From CBDAUN01 sp965214875 (GTDB lineage Bacteria > Pseudomonadota > Gammaproteobacteria > Arenicellales > JAJDZL01), in NCBI GenBank assembly GCA_965214875.1, contig OZ243980.1, positions 62,001-126,000 on the forward strand: a stretch of DNA of 64,000 bases, read 5' to 3'. A program made the position numbers and the translations under genes. Below are positions 43,585 to 51,204 of the stretch, in pieces. The notes beneath the pieces were generated by a model. That model worked only from the letters and a program-made list of their open reading frames with translations. It was not told the origin of the DNA and made no database searches. Within the stretch, counting starts at the first letter, position 1; the number at the start of each line of letters is the position of its first letter.

Positions 43585-44184
43585 CTATGAGTTCGCACGA
43601 CGCATGGGGCGGCTCATATCGTATTCACAGTTTTTACGATTGCTAAAAGCGGCATTGATCAGGAATTCGAGCGCTGTCCTGTCTATCCGTCTCCAGGGAA
43701 TCACCGGTATCTTGACATCGGATTTGATGAGGTTGTCGATGATTCGGCTTGGCATGTGCGGATGCCGACGTTCGTATTCCCTCCGTTGGCCTATTGTCGT
43801 CCATGACGTAATATCCGGATACAGAAGCCGCTTTTCTTCATCACCATAGGGGGCGACAATCGAATCTGATACCCCCGGAAGGCTAATCACCAAAATGCCT
43901 GATCGCTTATTGACTGAACCATCGTGCATGCTCGAGTAAATTTCCCAATCGACATGTTTTCGGCGGCTTGTGTCCGTGCCGACCAAGACTATGGTTACTG
44001 TCGAGTCCCGCAAATACCGGTCTCTGATCGCGCGACGAATTTGTTCATCGGACAATGTATCCGGAATGTCGACGGTGTCGACGGACCGGTCGACAAATAT
44101 AGAATGATGGTCTCCAAATCTGACCAGCTCATCCTTATACGGCTGATCGTTGCCGTGATGGTAGCTAATGAAAACCTTATGCAT
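43585..44184 (-). CDS. TIR-like protein (ThsB/MTH538 type)
   Basis: A 199-residue protein starting at 44184 (MHKVFISYHHGND); the longer frame upstream lies within the SLOG gene and is rejected. The TIR pattern is VFISYHH at residue 4, then DSTVTIVLVGTDTSRRKHVD and WEIYSSM, where Glu81 is the expected catalytic glutamate. This is the MTH538/DUF1863 TIR-like family, the type used as ThsB in Thoeris to make a cyclic ADP-ribose signal from NAD+. It overlaps the SLOG gene end by 8 bases. Third gene of the operon. Confidence 0.85.
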   Translation of the reverse strand: MHKVFISYHHGNDQPYKDELVRFGDHHSIFVDRSVDTVDIPDTLSDEQIRRAIRDRYLRDSTVTIVLVGTDTSRRKHVDWEIYSSMHDGSVNKRSGILVISLPGVSDSIVAPYGDEEKRLLYPDITSWTTIGQRREYERRHPHMPSRIIDNLIKSDVKIPVIPWRRIDRTALEFLINAAFSNRKNCEYDMSRPMRRANS

Positions 44185-45001
44185 TAGCCTCCTCCGTGAA
44201 AACTTTGCGCAAACCGCGAGACAAGAGGATAGTCGCCTGCTGGATATGCGGAGTACGGGCCAAAGTGATATTTTCCTCGCGGGAAAGGCCGTTGCGCAGG
44301 TCATCGGTCGAAAAGTCGCGAAAGCATTGTCTGCCCGACCAATTTTCGCGGGAGCCTGCCCAGCGCTCGGCGAGCCCAAGAGTCTCTGCAATGTCCCGCG
44401 CACACCCGCCGAAACCTCCCAGCACGAAGACGGGGTGACGGAACTTTAGCGAGAGGTAAGTCTCCTCGGCAATGCCAGGCATTGCCCCCTTGTAGTTCTC
44501 GACCCTGCCACCCATAACAATCCGTGCGCGAATGTCCTTCAGCATGACTGTTCGCATTGCGGTTAGCCCTTGTATCCATTCGTTTTCCTGCGGCTCATGC
44601 GCAGGCATTGCCATTCGCTGTTCCCAAGTGAGGCATGCGCCGTCCATGGCTAGTAGCACGAGGCGAACCGCCGGCTCATGGCCCGCAGAGAATGTTGCAA
44701 GTTCGCTTGGTGTCATCTTGATGTGCACAGGCCATGCGAGATAGTCTGATACGGCTATGGTTCCGCTGTGCTGCGGGTGTCCCCGATAACGGCCTATTAG
44801 CTCAGCCAATAGCTCGGTAAACCCGTTTTGCCGCAAATCACCACCGTATGCCAAGCTGGTTCCAGACGCAAGCAATTGCAACGCAACCTCTGCCATGGCA
44901 TCGCGCAAATGGCCAGTACTCAGCCCAAGCACTTGCAGATCGGGGCTATCCGAAATCGAGACTCCGACAGAGGGGGATATGTCAGTTTGGGACATGTTCA
45001 T
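44177..45001 (-). CDS. SLOG (LSDAT_prok) ligand-binding protein
   Basis: A 274-residue stand-alone SLOG/Rossmann-like protein. GTSLAYGGDLRQNGFTELL (residues 47-65) and MGGRVENYKGAMPGIAEE (163-180) are the hallmark nucleotide-binding loops of the prokaryotic LSDAT/TRPM-like SLOG family; VFVLGGFGGCARDIAETLG follows. In Thoeris ThsA the SLOG domain binds a TIR-made cADPR-type signal. Here it is fused to no Sir2, macro or TM effector. Start ATG at 45001 overlapping the upstream TIR gene stop. A sensor for the TIR product is the simplest inference. Confidence 0.8.
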   Translation of the reverse strand: MNMSQTDISPSVGVSISDSPDLQVLGLSTGHLRDAMAEVALQLLASGTSLAYGGDLRQNGFTELLAELIGRYRGHPQHSGTIAVSDYLAWPVHIKMTPSELATFSAGHEPAVRLVLLAMDGACLTWEQRMAMPAHEPQENEWIQGLTAMRTVMLKDIRARIVMGGRVENYKGAMPGIAEETYLSLKFRHPVFVLGGFGGCARDIAETLGLAERWAGSRENWSGRQCFRDFSTDDLRNGLSREENITLARTPHIQQATILLSRGLRKVFTEEANA

Positions 45002-46170
45002 CGGTTTTGCTCTAGCCAGTCGGTCAAGGTTTGCATGCGTATCTTCGGCGCGATTTCTCTGAACAGCTGTTCCTCTTCGGCGACCAGCGGGGGTTCAGGG
45101 TACACGATTGTCGGAACCTTATCCTCGGCGCAGGATGGCATTGCCGCCAATGCTATCAACTCGGGAGGTCGGGGCGTGAACAGGACCATCGGTGAATCCG
45201 CGCAGTGTGGCGCTACACGACAAAGCCACAGCCAGCTGCGGAAAATCTCGTCCAGGAGACAACCAACAACTATGCCTATCCGATCAGTGTTAGTTGGGCT
45301 CATGCGAACGCATGGAACATTTCCGAGATAGGGCATCATGCATGGGTCGACATCCCGTACGCAATTGACCACAACCATCGGCACCATGCGACGTTTCGCT
45401 TCAATGATTTCGCGCCGACACCATTCCCGTGAAGAGTACGAATCAGTATGAATTGCCAAAAGCGCGCTCGACCCAATCTCATGCAGAAGGATGTCTTCGA
45501 ACGGCAACCCTGCCGGTATGTCGTAGAAATCGAAGAAACTGGCGAGCGGGCTATGCATATGGATCCAGTTGCGTATGTCACTTCCCACCGATACACCGTC
45601 TTGGTCGTGCTTGGAATGGCTGATGAAGATCCGGATTTTGTCTAGGTAGCGCCCAAGTGGATAATCGCCGGCGGCAAGCCGGGGTTGATCGAGATAATGC
45701 CGGAGCATTCGACAGAACTCATTGGTAAGTTCTGTGGTGAGCCGTCGGGACCGGTCCGCATCGGATGCATCCCAGCGGTCCCATCGCAGAGGTTGCTGGT
45801 CGAAATTCAGCTCGAGCCCCTTTCGATTCAATATAACCGGAAAGAACCTGGCCGGAAGCTCTTGCCTGTGCGCGACTTCCGCAATGTCACGCACGTATTC
45901 GACCCACTCGCGGTCTTCGACTAGATTCGACTCCGCCAGAACAACAACGGCGGTAAACTCCGATTCATCCCAGTCGATTGGCAAGGGGGCGCGGGCACCG
46001 GGTACAGGCTGGCTACGCTCGAGAACGCTTACGGTGTGCTCTCGCCGGACGCTATCGTAGATATCGCGACCAAAGTGAGTGCGCAGCATGTCAGCAATCC
46101 GCCGTCCTTCGTTGAAAGATGGATGCCACGCTACATACATCGTGAACATCGGAGTTGATGTCATCTCCAT
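44998..46170 (-). CDS. TIR-domain protein, 390 residues
   Basis: Two TIR-like halves. Residues 10-100 (MYVAWHPSFNEGRRIADMLR, FTAVVVLAESNLVEDREWVE) look like a degenerate TIR/CHAT-type Rossmann unit. Residues 179-265 are a typical TIR: IRIFISHSKHDQDG, then SSALLAIHTDSYSSREWCRR-EI, where Glu254 fits the catalytic position. The C-terminal 100 residues are unassigned. TIR domains of this kind are NADases in plants and bacteria. First gene of the TIR-SLOG-TIR operon; the start at 46170 has a promoter-sized gap to the next gene upstream. Effector or second signal synthase is not distinguishable. Confidence 0.8.
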   Translation of the reverse strand: MEMTSTPMFTMYVAWHPSFNEGRRIADMLRTHFGRDIYDSVRREHTVSVLERSQPVPGARAPLPIDWDESEFTAVVVLAESNLVEDREWVEYVRDIAEVAHRQELPARFFPVILNRKGLELNFDQQPLRWDRWDASDADRSRRLTTELTNEFCRMLRHYLDQPRLAAGDYPLGRYLDKIRIFISHSKHDQDGVSVGSDIRNWIHMHSPLASFFDFYDIPAGLPFEDILLHEIGSSALLAIHTDSYSSREWCRREIIEAKRRMVPMVVVNCVRDVDPCMMPYLGNVPCVRMSPTNTDRIGIVVGCLLDEIFRSWLWLCRVAPHCADSPMVLFTPRPPELIALAAMPSCAEDKVPTIVYPEPPLVAEEEQLFREIAPKIRMQTLTDWLEQNR

Positions 46171-46330
46171 AGCAAGAGATTTTAGCCGAAATTCTTCGGC
46201 TTTGCGCTATCAGATTAGGGCAAAATAATTCTCGCGATTATCACCGAAAACGCTGAAAATCGGCATCCGGAATGATCCGCGCGATGGCCCTGGCGCCGTA
46301 ACCCACCCCCCCCCTCAAAAAAATTGCCTC

Positions 46331-46475
46331 GGCCGCGAAAAAAGTCGTTGCGTCCCGGTGCGCTCCAGATTATCACTGCTCTTTCGACCCGGCTCCGCTC
46401 CTCCGCCCGCAGGCCCGCCCGGCATCGCCGCGGCGAGCGCCAAAATCTCCCCGCGGATTTTGGCGAATTCGTTGT
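46331..46475. repeat. IS1380-like end fragment, copy C
   Basis: Similar to copies at 18297-18470 and (inverted) 42345-42545, with the shared TTGCGTCCCGGTGCGCTCCAG, CGACCCGGCTCCGCTCC and AAAATCTCCCCGCGG. It ends GCGGATTTTGGCG at 46459-46471. A run of nine C then seven A (about 46305-46323) marks its left edge. No coding. Confidence 0.5.
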
Positions 46476-46602
46476 ATATCTCTCATCTGGATGCCCCGTG
46501 ATAGGTTGGCTGTTCAATTCGACCTGTCCAGTCTGGCACATTATGATGCCGAAAATCAGCCCTCGGGGCATCCATATCATTAGTCGCTATTCGGAGAGAA
46601 GA

Positions 46603-47229
46603 ATGAAATTCAAGATATACGGTCCATTCTCGCTCAACGCGGATACGTGTGAAAAAGGCTATCCCCCATGGATTGATCAACCGAAGATCGAGGAATTTTG
46701 GGGAAATGTGAGACCAAGGCATGGTGAATTGGACCAGGCCTGCGGCGTGTATATTTTTACTGTTGAAGGCAAGCAGAGGAAAAACAATAAAAAGACCAGC
46801 GTACCGTGGTATGTGGGCAAGGCGGAGAGACAGACATTTCAAAAAGAATGCTTCAACCACCGAAATCAGCTTTCGTACAACAAGATTGTTACAGTGGACT
46901 ATAAAGAAGTTGACTGCATCAACCTATATCTCCTTGCCCGTCATGAAGACGGCAACAAATTTTCCGAACCAGCCAAAAAGGATGGCGGGGAAGTTTATGA
47001 AGGCGTGCGATTTGTCGAGCAATTGTTCATGCAAAAGGCATTAGCCGCAAATAGTCGACTATTGAACATGCAGGACTTGAAAGATGCACGGAGCACGCAC
47101 ATCAAGAACATATTGAACTGGAAGGTTCAGGGCAAAGACAGCGACAGCGTCTCCTCGTTGAAAGATTGCCTTCAAATCAAAGGCCATGAATCATTGATGG
47201 ACAATGCGGACGAATCGAAAGATTTTTAG
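46603..47229 (+). CDS. GIY-YIG-like protein
   Basis: A 208-residue protein starting at ATG 46603 (MKFKIYGPFSLN) behind GGAGAGAA; the longer frame upstream is IS1380-end sequence. It resembles the protein at 20348-20875 closely: CGVYIFTVEGKQRK, VPWYVGKAERQTFQKECFNH and VRFVEQLFMQKALA. GIY-YIG core with Tyr and Gly positions, following Lys/Arg-Glu, and a downstream Glu. Putative nuclease fold, unassigned function. It is followed at once by a more distant relative (47262-47765), so two copies sit in tandem. Confidence 0.75.
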   Translation: MKFKIYGPFSLNADTCEKGYPPWIDQPKIEEFWGNVRPRHGELDQACGVYIFTVEGKQRKNNKKTSVPWYVGKAERQTFQKECFNHRNQLSYNKIVTVDYKEVDCINLYLLARHEDGNKFSEPAKKDGGEVYEGVRFVEQLFMQKALAANSRLLNMQDLKDARSTHIKNILNWKVQGKDSDSVSSLKDCLQIKGHESLMDNADESKDF

Positions 47230-47261
47230 GTCCGTACGAATTCCCTGCCTACAAAAGCGGC

Positions 47262-47765
47262 GTGAAAAAAGCGGATAAACAGTTTATCTCGGATTTCTGG
47301 GGGCAGTTTTCAGGCGCTTCCAGCAACTCGCCAGACTTTCGCAAGGCCACCGGCCTATACGTGATAGGCGTTCGCAACGGAAGCAATATCACGCCGCTCC
47401 ACATTGGAACAAGCGGGGGATACTCGTATGAGCAGGGCATTCGCCGCTTTCAAGACCAGCGCATGAACTCGATCCTCCAGAGAAATGGCATACCCGTCGT
47501 TTTCTTTTTGCCCAGGGTGTCCGGCAAATCGGATCAAAAATTCCAAGGCATCAGCAAATCAGCATTGAAAATGAAAAATATGCAGTGGGTTGAAAGATGG
47601 CTTCTTGGATACGGCATTGCAAAGAACTCGACGATCGAGACCGATGAAGCAGTCATTGCCAACATCATACGCGACTTGCATATTGAAGGATTTGTCAATG
47701 ATAAAAAACGAGGCAAGGCGCCGGAGCCGGTCAATCAGTTAAGGCAATTGCTCGGCGAAGCGTGA
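47262..47765 (+). CDS. GIY-YIG-like protein, start uncertain
   Basis: A 167-residue frame from GTG 47262. The core reads TGLYVIGVRNGSNITPLHIG then TSGGYSYEQGIRRFQ and MQWVERWLLGYGI, the same layout as its neighbours with H-I-G in place of Y-V-G. Upstream of the GTG, in frame, the sequence encodes FLGPYEFPAYKSG, which matches the FGPYEIP opening of the relative at 20348. No ATG, GTG or TTG precedes it before a stop, so the gene either starts at a rare codon or has lost its first codons. No RBS is clear at GTG 47262. Confidence 0.6.
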   Translation: MKKADKQFISDFWGQFSGASSNSPDFRKATGLYVIGVRNGSNITPLHIGTSGGYSYEQGIRRFQDQRMNSILQRNGIPVVFFLPRVSGKSDQKFQGISKSALKMKNMQWVERWLLGYGIAKNSTIETDEAVIANIIRDLHIEGFVNDKKRGKAPEPVNQLRQLLGEA

Positions 47766-48338
47766 AGAATGGATAGTGTCTCCCCGAGGATTATTGACGG
47801 CATCATGGTGCGCCAGACAGGACAGATCCGGTTGAATAGTAAAAACGGGCAAGCCCGCCTGCGGCGGCCACGCTCACACGGAAAGTCCGAAATCATGAAT
47901 CCTTCAACATCAATGCGTCGCGGTTTTAGCTCTTCGTGAGCAGGTACCTCAAAATCGATGACAGGCTACTTGCGCAACGTTAAATGGTAGAATATTGCTA
48001 AGCGTATCCGAGTGAAAGTTTGCAGGCAGGAATGCAAGCGCACTTATGGTTGCTTCGTCTTTCCTGCTAGAGCTCGATAGCGCTTAGCGCGAATCGGGAA
48101 AGAAATTGTCGCTGCGGGTGAAGATTGGCTGAATTTCGGAATATCAAGCTCTCCAAGTCATGGCTTTCATGAGCAGTGCTGAGAAAGGAAGAGCAGAAGG
48201 CGGCAGGCCGTCAGCAATTGACCTTGCAGGTCGGCACCAGGCTGACATGCGTAGCGGGTAGGCCGCGTCGCAAGCGACTATTGCGGTGACGGCTTAGAGC
48301 CGCAACGAATGCATCATCGCGGTTGAAAAGAAACGAAA
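47766..48338. other. Leader region of the poly-ubiquitin-like operon
   Basis: No protein is supported in 570 bases. The 3' half (about 48200-48330) is rich in short complementary stretches, for example GCGGTGACGGCTTAGAGCCGC and GGCCGCGTCGCAAGCGAC, so the mRNA leader may be structured. TAGAAT near 47989 could be a -10 box but its -35 spacing is poor. The operon start GTG at 48339 follows GAAACGAAA without a strong RBS. Confidence 0.35.
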
Positions 48339-49085
48339 GTGGAAGCGACTATAAAAATCGATGGCAAAACGCACGAAGTGTCGAAAGGATTGACCAGCGC
48401 TCAGACAATCTATGGATTGATTGAGCGCGAGAACGGATGTCTTTTTCTAAATCGCTCGAATGATATCGATATACCGGTCGACTCAGCCAGCTTTCTCGTC
48501 ATAAGAGGCAACGAGTCATTTGTTACAGGTGATATTTCAACAGAAGATAACCCGCCTTTAAGAAACGCAATTCAACTGGTATTCAATGGTGAGAAAAGCT
48601 CGGCCATACCGAGAGCCAAACTGACTGGTAGAGAGCTTAAGTCATTCGATGCCGAACACCCCGAAGGGCGCCTATTTGCCGACATCGGAATTGGTCCTGA
48701 TGCTGAAATTTCAGATGAAATGACGGTTCTGGTGCAGGAAGGCAATGCCTTCTTCGTAATTCCAGCAAACGACGGCTCCCTTGTTGGCGACCCTATAGAT
48801 ATCGAAGACTGCAGTCGGCATGGACGCCGTCCCCCGAAAGGTCAAAAATACCGAATCAGGATTGATCGCGAAAAGTACATTGCCAAGGAAGAAAAGATTA
48901 CGGGGAAGCAGATTTTGGAGCTAGTCGGCAAGACTCCGGAACAGTGGGCGTTGAATCGGAAACTAAGAGGCGGGAGAAGGGAGCGAATCGAGGCAGACGA
49001 ATTTGTTGGCATCTCGCAACCCGGTGTAGAACGGTTCGAGACCGTTCGCCGCCAGGCTCAGCAGGGAAGTGAGCGACGCGTTTGA
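48339..49085 (+). CDS. Poly-ubiquitin-like protein (multiubiquitin)
   Basis: A 248-residue protein made of three beta-grasp repeats: about 3-62 (ATIKIDGKTHEVSKGLTSAQ), 77-146 (AIQLVFNGEKSSAIPRAKLT) and 170-245 (KYRIRIDREKYIAKEEKITG). The second and third carry the typical 'D...y...' turns of the multiubiquitin domain. It ends QGSERRV, without diglycine, although RRQAQQG contains one Gly; processing by the JAB domain encoded two genes later would expose an end. GTG start, overlapping the E2-like gene by 17 bases. Inferred role: polymeric modifier conjugated by the operon's E1/E2. Confidence 0.85.
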   Translation: MEATIKIDGKTHEVSKGLTSAQTIYGLIERENGCLFLNRSNDIDIPVDSASFLVIRGNESFVTGDISTEDNPPLRNAIQLVFNGEKSSAIPRAKLTGRELKSFDAEHPEGRLFADIGIGPDAEISDEMTVLVQEGNAFFVIPANDGSLVGDPIDIEDCSRHGRRPPKGQKYRIRIDREKYIAKEEKITGKQILELVGKTPEQWALNRKLRGGRRERIEADEFVGISQPGVERFETVRRQAQQGSERRV

Positions 49086-49458
49086 ACTGTTGCCTGAGGA
49101 TGTCGAGTACCTCGATGCGAACCATCAAGGTCGATGGCGAAAGCTCAACGAAGGGGGTTCAAAATACGGACTGCTAATTGAGGGGTTTTCTGTTCCGGCC
49201 GGGTTCGCGCAATCCGAAACAGATCTCATGGTGCTTATGCCGGCAGGTTATCCGGCATCCCCGCTGGATATGTTCTATCTCGACCCGCCGCTAAGTAAGT
49301 TGGACGGCCAGGATTTGATAGCCCTTTCAACCGAGGAGCATTTTGCGCGGCAGTGGCAACGGTGGTCTAGGCACTACCAGTGGAGTCCGGGCGACGACGA
49401 TGTCGCTCGGCATATCGAATTTGTCCGGCACATGCTCCAAGAAGCCGGCGCAGAATGA
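49069..49458 (+). CDS. E2-like protein (Prok-E2_E), no cysteine
   Basis: A 129-residue protein starting with GTG 49069. The order ELLPEDVEYLDANHQGRWRK, LLIEGFSVPAGFAQSETDLM, VLMPAGYPASPLDMFYLDPP, then STEEHFARQWQRWSRHY follows the prokaryotic E2/UBC family E. The PAGYP...P.D.FY portion is the E2-like core. The sequence has no cysteine anywhere, so a classical E2 thioester is impossible unless another residue (for example the His in EHF or RHY) serves. Its stop overlaps the E1-like ATG (ATGA). A structural or allosteric role for the E2 fold is an alternative. Confidence 0.8.
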   Translation: MSDAFELLPEDVEYLDANHQGRWRKLNEGGSKYGLLIEGFSVPAGFAQSETDLMVLMPAGYPASPLDMFYLDPPLSKLDGQDLIALSTEEHFARQWQRWSRHYQWSPGDDDVARHIEFVRHMLQEAGAE

Positions 49459-50846
49459 AGCTTCTCACACTAGCAATGACAAAGCGAACGCATGAACTGG
49501 CGTTGCGACACCTCTTTCCCGGAGATGGATTGGAAGCCGCAGGCGTTTTCATTTGCAACCAAGGTTCGGGAAAGCATCATCAGAGACTGGTGGCGGCAGA
49601 GTTTGTCGGTCTGCCTCACGAATTGTCCGACAGACGCATGAACCGGGTCGAATGGCCATTTGAAACACACTTTCATCCAGACGCGATTACCGACATTGAG
49701 CGGCTGGGCCAGTCTGTGATTACAGTTCACTCGCATCCGGAAGGTGGCAAAGATTTCTCGAAAGTTGACGATAAGAATGACCGGGAGTTGTTCCAGTCGG
49801 TTAATGCATGGTTCGATGACCACAGGGTTAATGGCTCAGCGATAATGCTGCCGGACGGAGCGATTGCGGCAAGAGCGGTCGGGGAGAGCGGCAAATTTCA
49901 CGGTTTCCGATCAGTCAATGTGGTGGGGGACAACATTTTCATCTGGAACACGACGGCGCACAGGCATTCAACCGAGTACGAAAGGAAGCTGTCGCAAACA
50001 TTTGGAAAGGGAACGATAAACCGGTTGCGCGCGATGAAAGTGGGGGTGGTGGGCTGTTCAGGAACCGGAAGCGTTGTGATTGAGTTGCTGGCTCGCAACT
50101 GTGTAGGACAACTTGTGATAGTTGACAACGATGTTCTTGAGGAAAAGAATCTCAATCGAATCGTGAATGGTTCAATGGCGGATGCCAGAAGGAGAAAGTC
50201 GAAGGTCGAAACCATCAGCGAAGCGGTCGAACGAACAGGGCTTGGAACTCAGATCGATGCGTATGATGCCTTGACCGATTCTCCCGAGGTCGTTTCCGCT
50301 CTAGTCGATTGCGACGTTCTCTTCGGCTGCGTGGATTCTGCCTTTGGACGCTATCACTTGGAATGCATAGCAAGTGCGTATCTGATCCCCTATTTCGATG
50401 TCGGAGTGCACATTGACGCAGACGGTACAGGGAACGTCAGTGCGGCCGACGCAGTCGCGCATTACATCCATCCTGATGGGCGCGACTTGTGGTCTCGTGG
50501 CGCATACCACATGGACCAGGTCGTCTCGGAGAACTGGCGGCGAATGAATCCGGAGCACTACGCGCAGCAACGCGCCGCCGGGTACCTGGCATCAGTGGGA
50601 GAGGAGCAGCCGGCAGTAATGTCGGTGAACATGCAGGCAGCCTGCATGGCATTCAACGACTTTATCGCTCGGTTGCATGCCTTTCGGCTCGACCAAGATA
50701 GGGAGTTTGCGACTCAGAGATTTCGCCTTGTTCACGGATGCTTTGAATCCGAAATTGACGACGGGAAACCGCATCGACTATTTAAGAGGTACCGGGGCAC
50801 CGGCGACAACAGTCTGCTTGTTCGAAACAATATCCGCCGTGATTAG
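49455..50846 (+). CDS. JAB peptidase fused to ThiF/E1-like protein
   Basis: A 463-residue fusion starting at ATG 49455. The N-terminal JAB/MPN part has LEAAGVF (candidate metal-coordinating Glu) and TVHSHPEGGKDFSKVDD near residue 91, the H-x-H-P ... D metal motif. The E1 part starts near residue 195: KVGVVGCSGTGSVVIELLAR, VIVDNDVLEEKNLNRI, DCDVLFGCVDSAFGRY. In this order a deubiquitinase-like peptidase and an activating enzyme share one chain. The stop overlaps DUF6527 GTG. It probably trims the poly-Ubl and adenylates it. Confidence 0.88.
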   Translation: MKLLTLAMTKRTHELALRHLFPGDGLEAAGVFICNQGSGKHHQRLVAAEFVGLPHELSDRRMNRVEWPFETHFHPDAITDIERLGQSVITVHSHPEGGKDFSKVDDKNDRELFQSVNAWFDDHRVNGSAIMLPDGAIAARAVGESGKFHGFRSVNVVGDNIFIWNTTAHRHSTEYERKLSQTFGKGTINRLRAMKVGVVGCSGTGSVVIELLARNCVGQLVIVDNDVLEEKNLNRIVNGSMADARRRKSKVETISEAVERTGLGTQIDAYDALTDSPEVVSALVDCDVLFGCVDSAFGRYHLECIASAYLIPYFDVGVHIDADGTGNVSAADAVAHYIHPDGRDLWSRGAYHMDQVVSENWRRMNPEHYAQQRAAGYLASVGEEQPAVMSVNMQAACMAFNDFIARLHAFRLDQDREFATQRFRLVHGCFESEIDDGKPHRLFKRYRGTGDNSLLVRNNIRRD

Positions 50847-51204
50847 GTGGCTCTTCAACCAGCTGGCTAAACGGCGTCCGTACAGCACGGAGTGGGTAGA
50901 TGACCTGCCCGAGCAGGTGAAAAGGGATACGATCTACATCATCGGCGGACGAAGGCATGCGTTTCAGGCCGCGCTGACATGCCCTCGGCGGCGCTGTCGG
51001 CAGATTATCCATTTGGACATATCTGCCGAGATGCAAAGACGGTGGTTGATAACTGAGCACCAAAGCGGGGAGTTGTCATTGCATCCGTCCGTGCATGTGA
51101 CTGGGCGTAGATGCAAATGCCATTATTGGCTTAAGCGCGGAAGGATTCGCTGGAGTGAAACACCGAATATTTTCGTGCCAAAGGAGAACAGGAATGATAC
51201 GTAG
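50839..51204 (+). CDS. DUF6527 putative zinc protein
   Basis: A 121-residue protein starting with GTG 50839, overlapping the E1 stop; the longer frame from 50677 lies inside the E1 gene. LTCPRRRCRQIIHLDIS and SVHVTGRRCKCHYWLKRG give two Cys pairs plus a His, as in DUF6527. Compared with the copy at 31826 it lacks the C-terminal tail and the third N-terminal Cys. It sits in the fixed position between E1-like and ATPase genes. Role unknown; metal binding is inferred. Confidence 0.75.
   Translation: MIRWLFNQLAKRRPYSTEWVDDLPEQVKRDTIYIIGGRRHAFQAALTCPRRRCRQIIHLDISAEMQRRWLITEHQSGELSLHPSVHVTGRRCKCHYWLKRGRIRWSETPNIFVPKENRNDT

Noticed and set aside
46215..46580. Minus-strand frame of 121 codons
   Set aside because: Runs across the IS1380-like end and homopolymers (nine C, seven A); not a gene.
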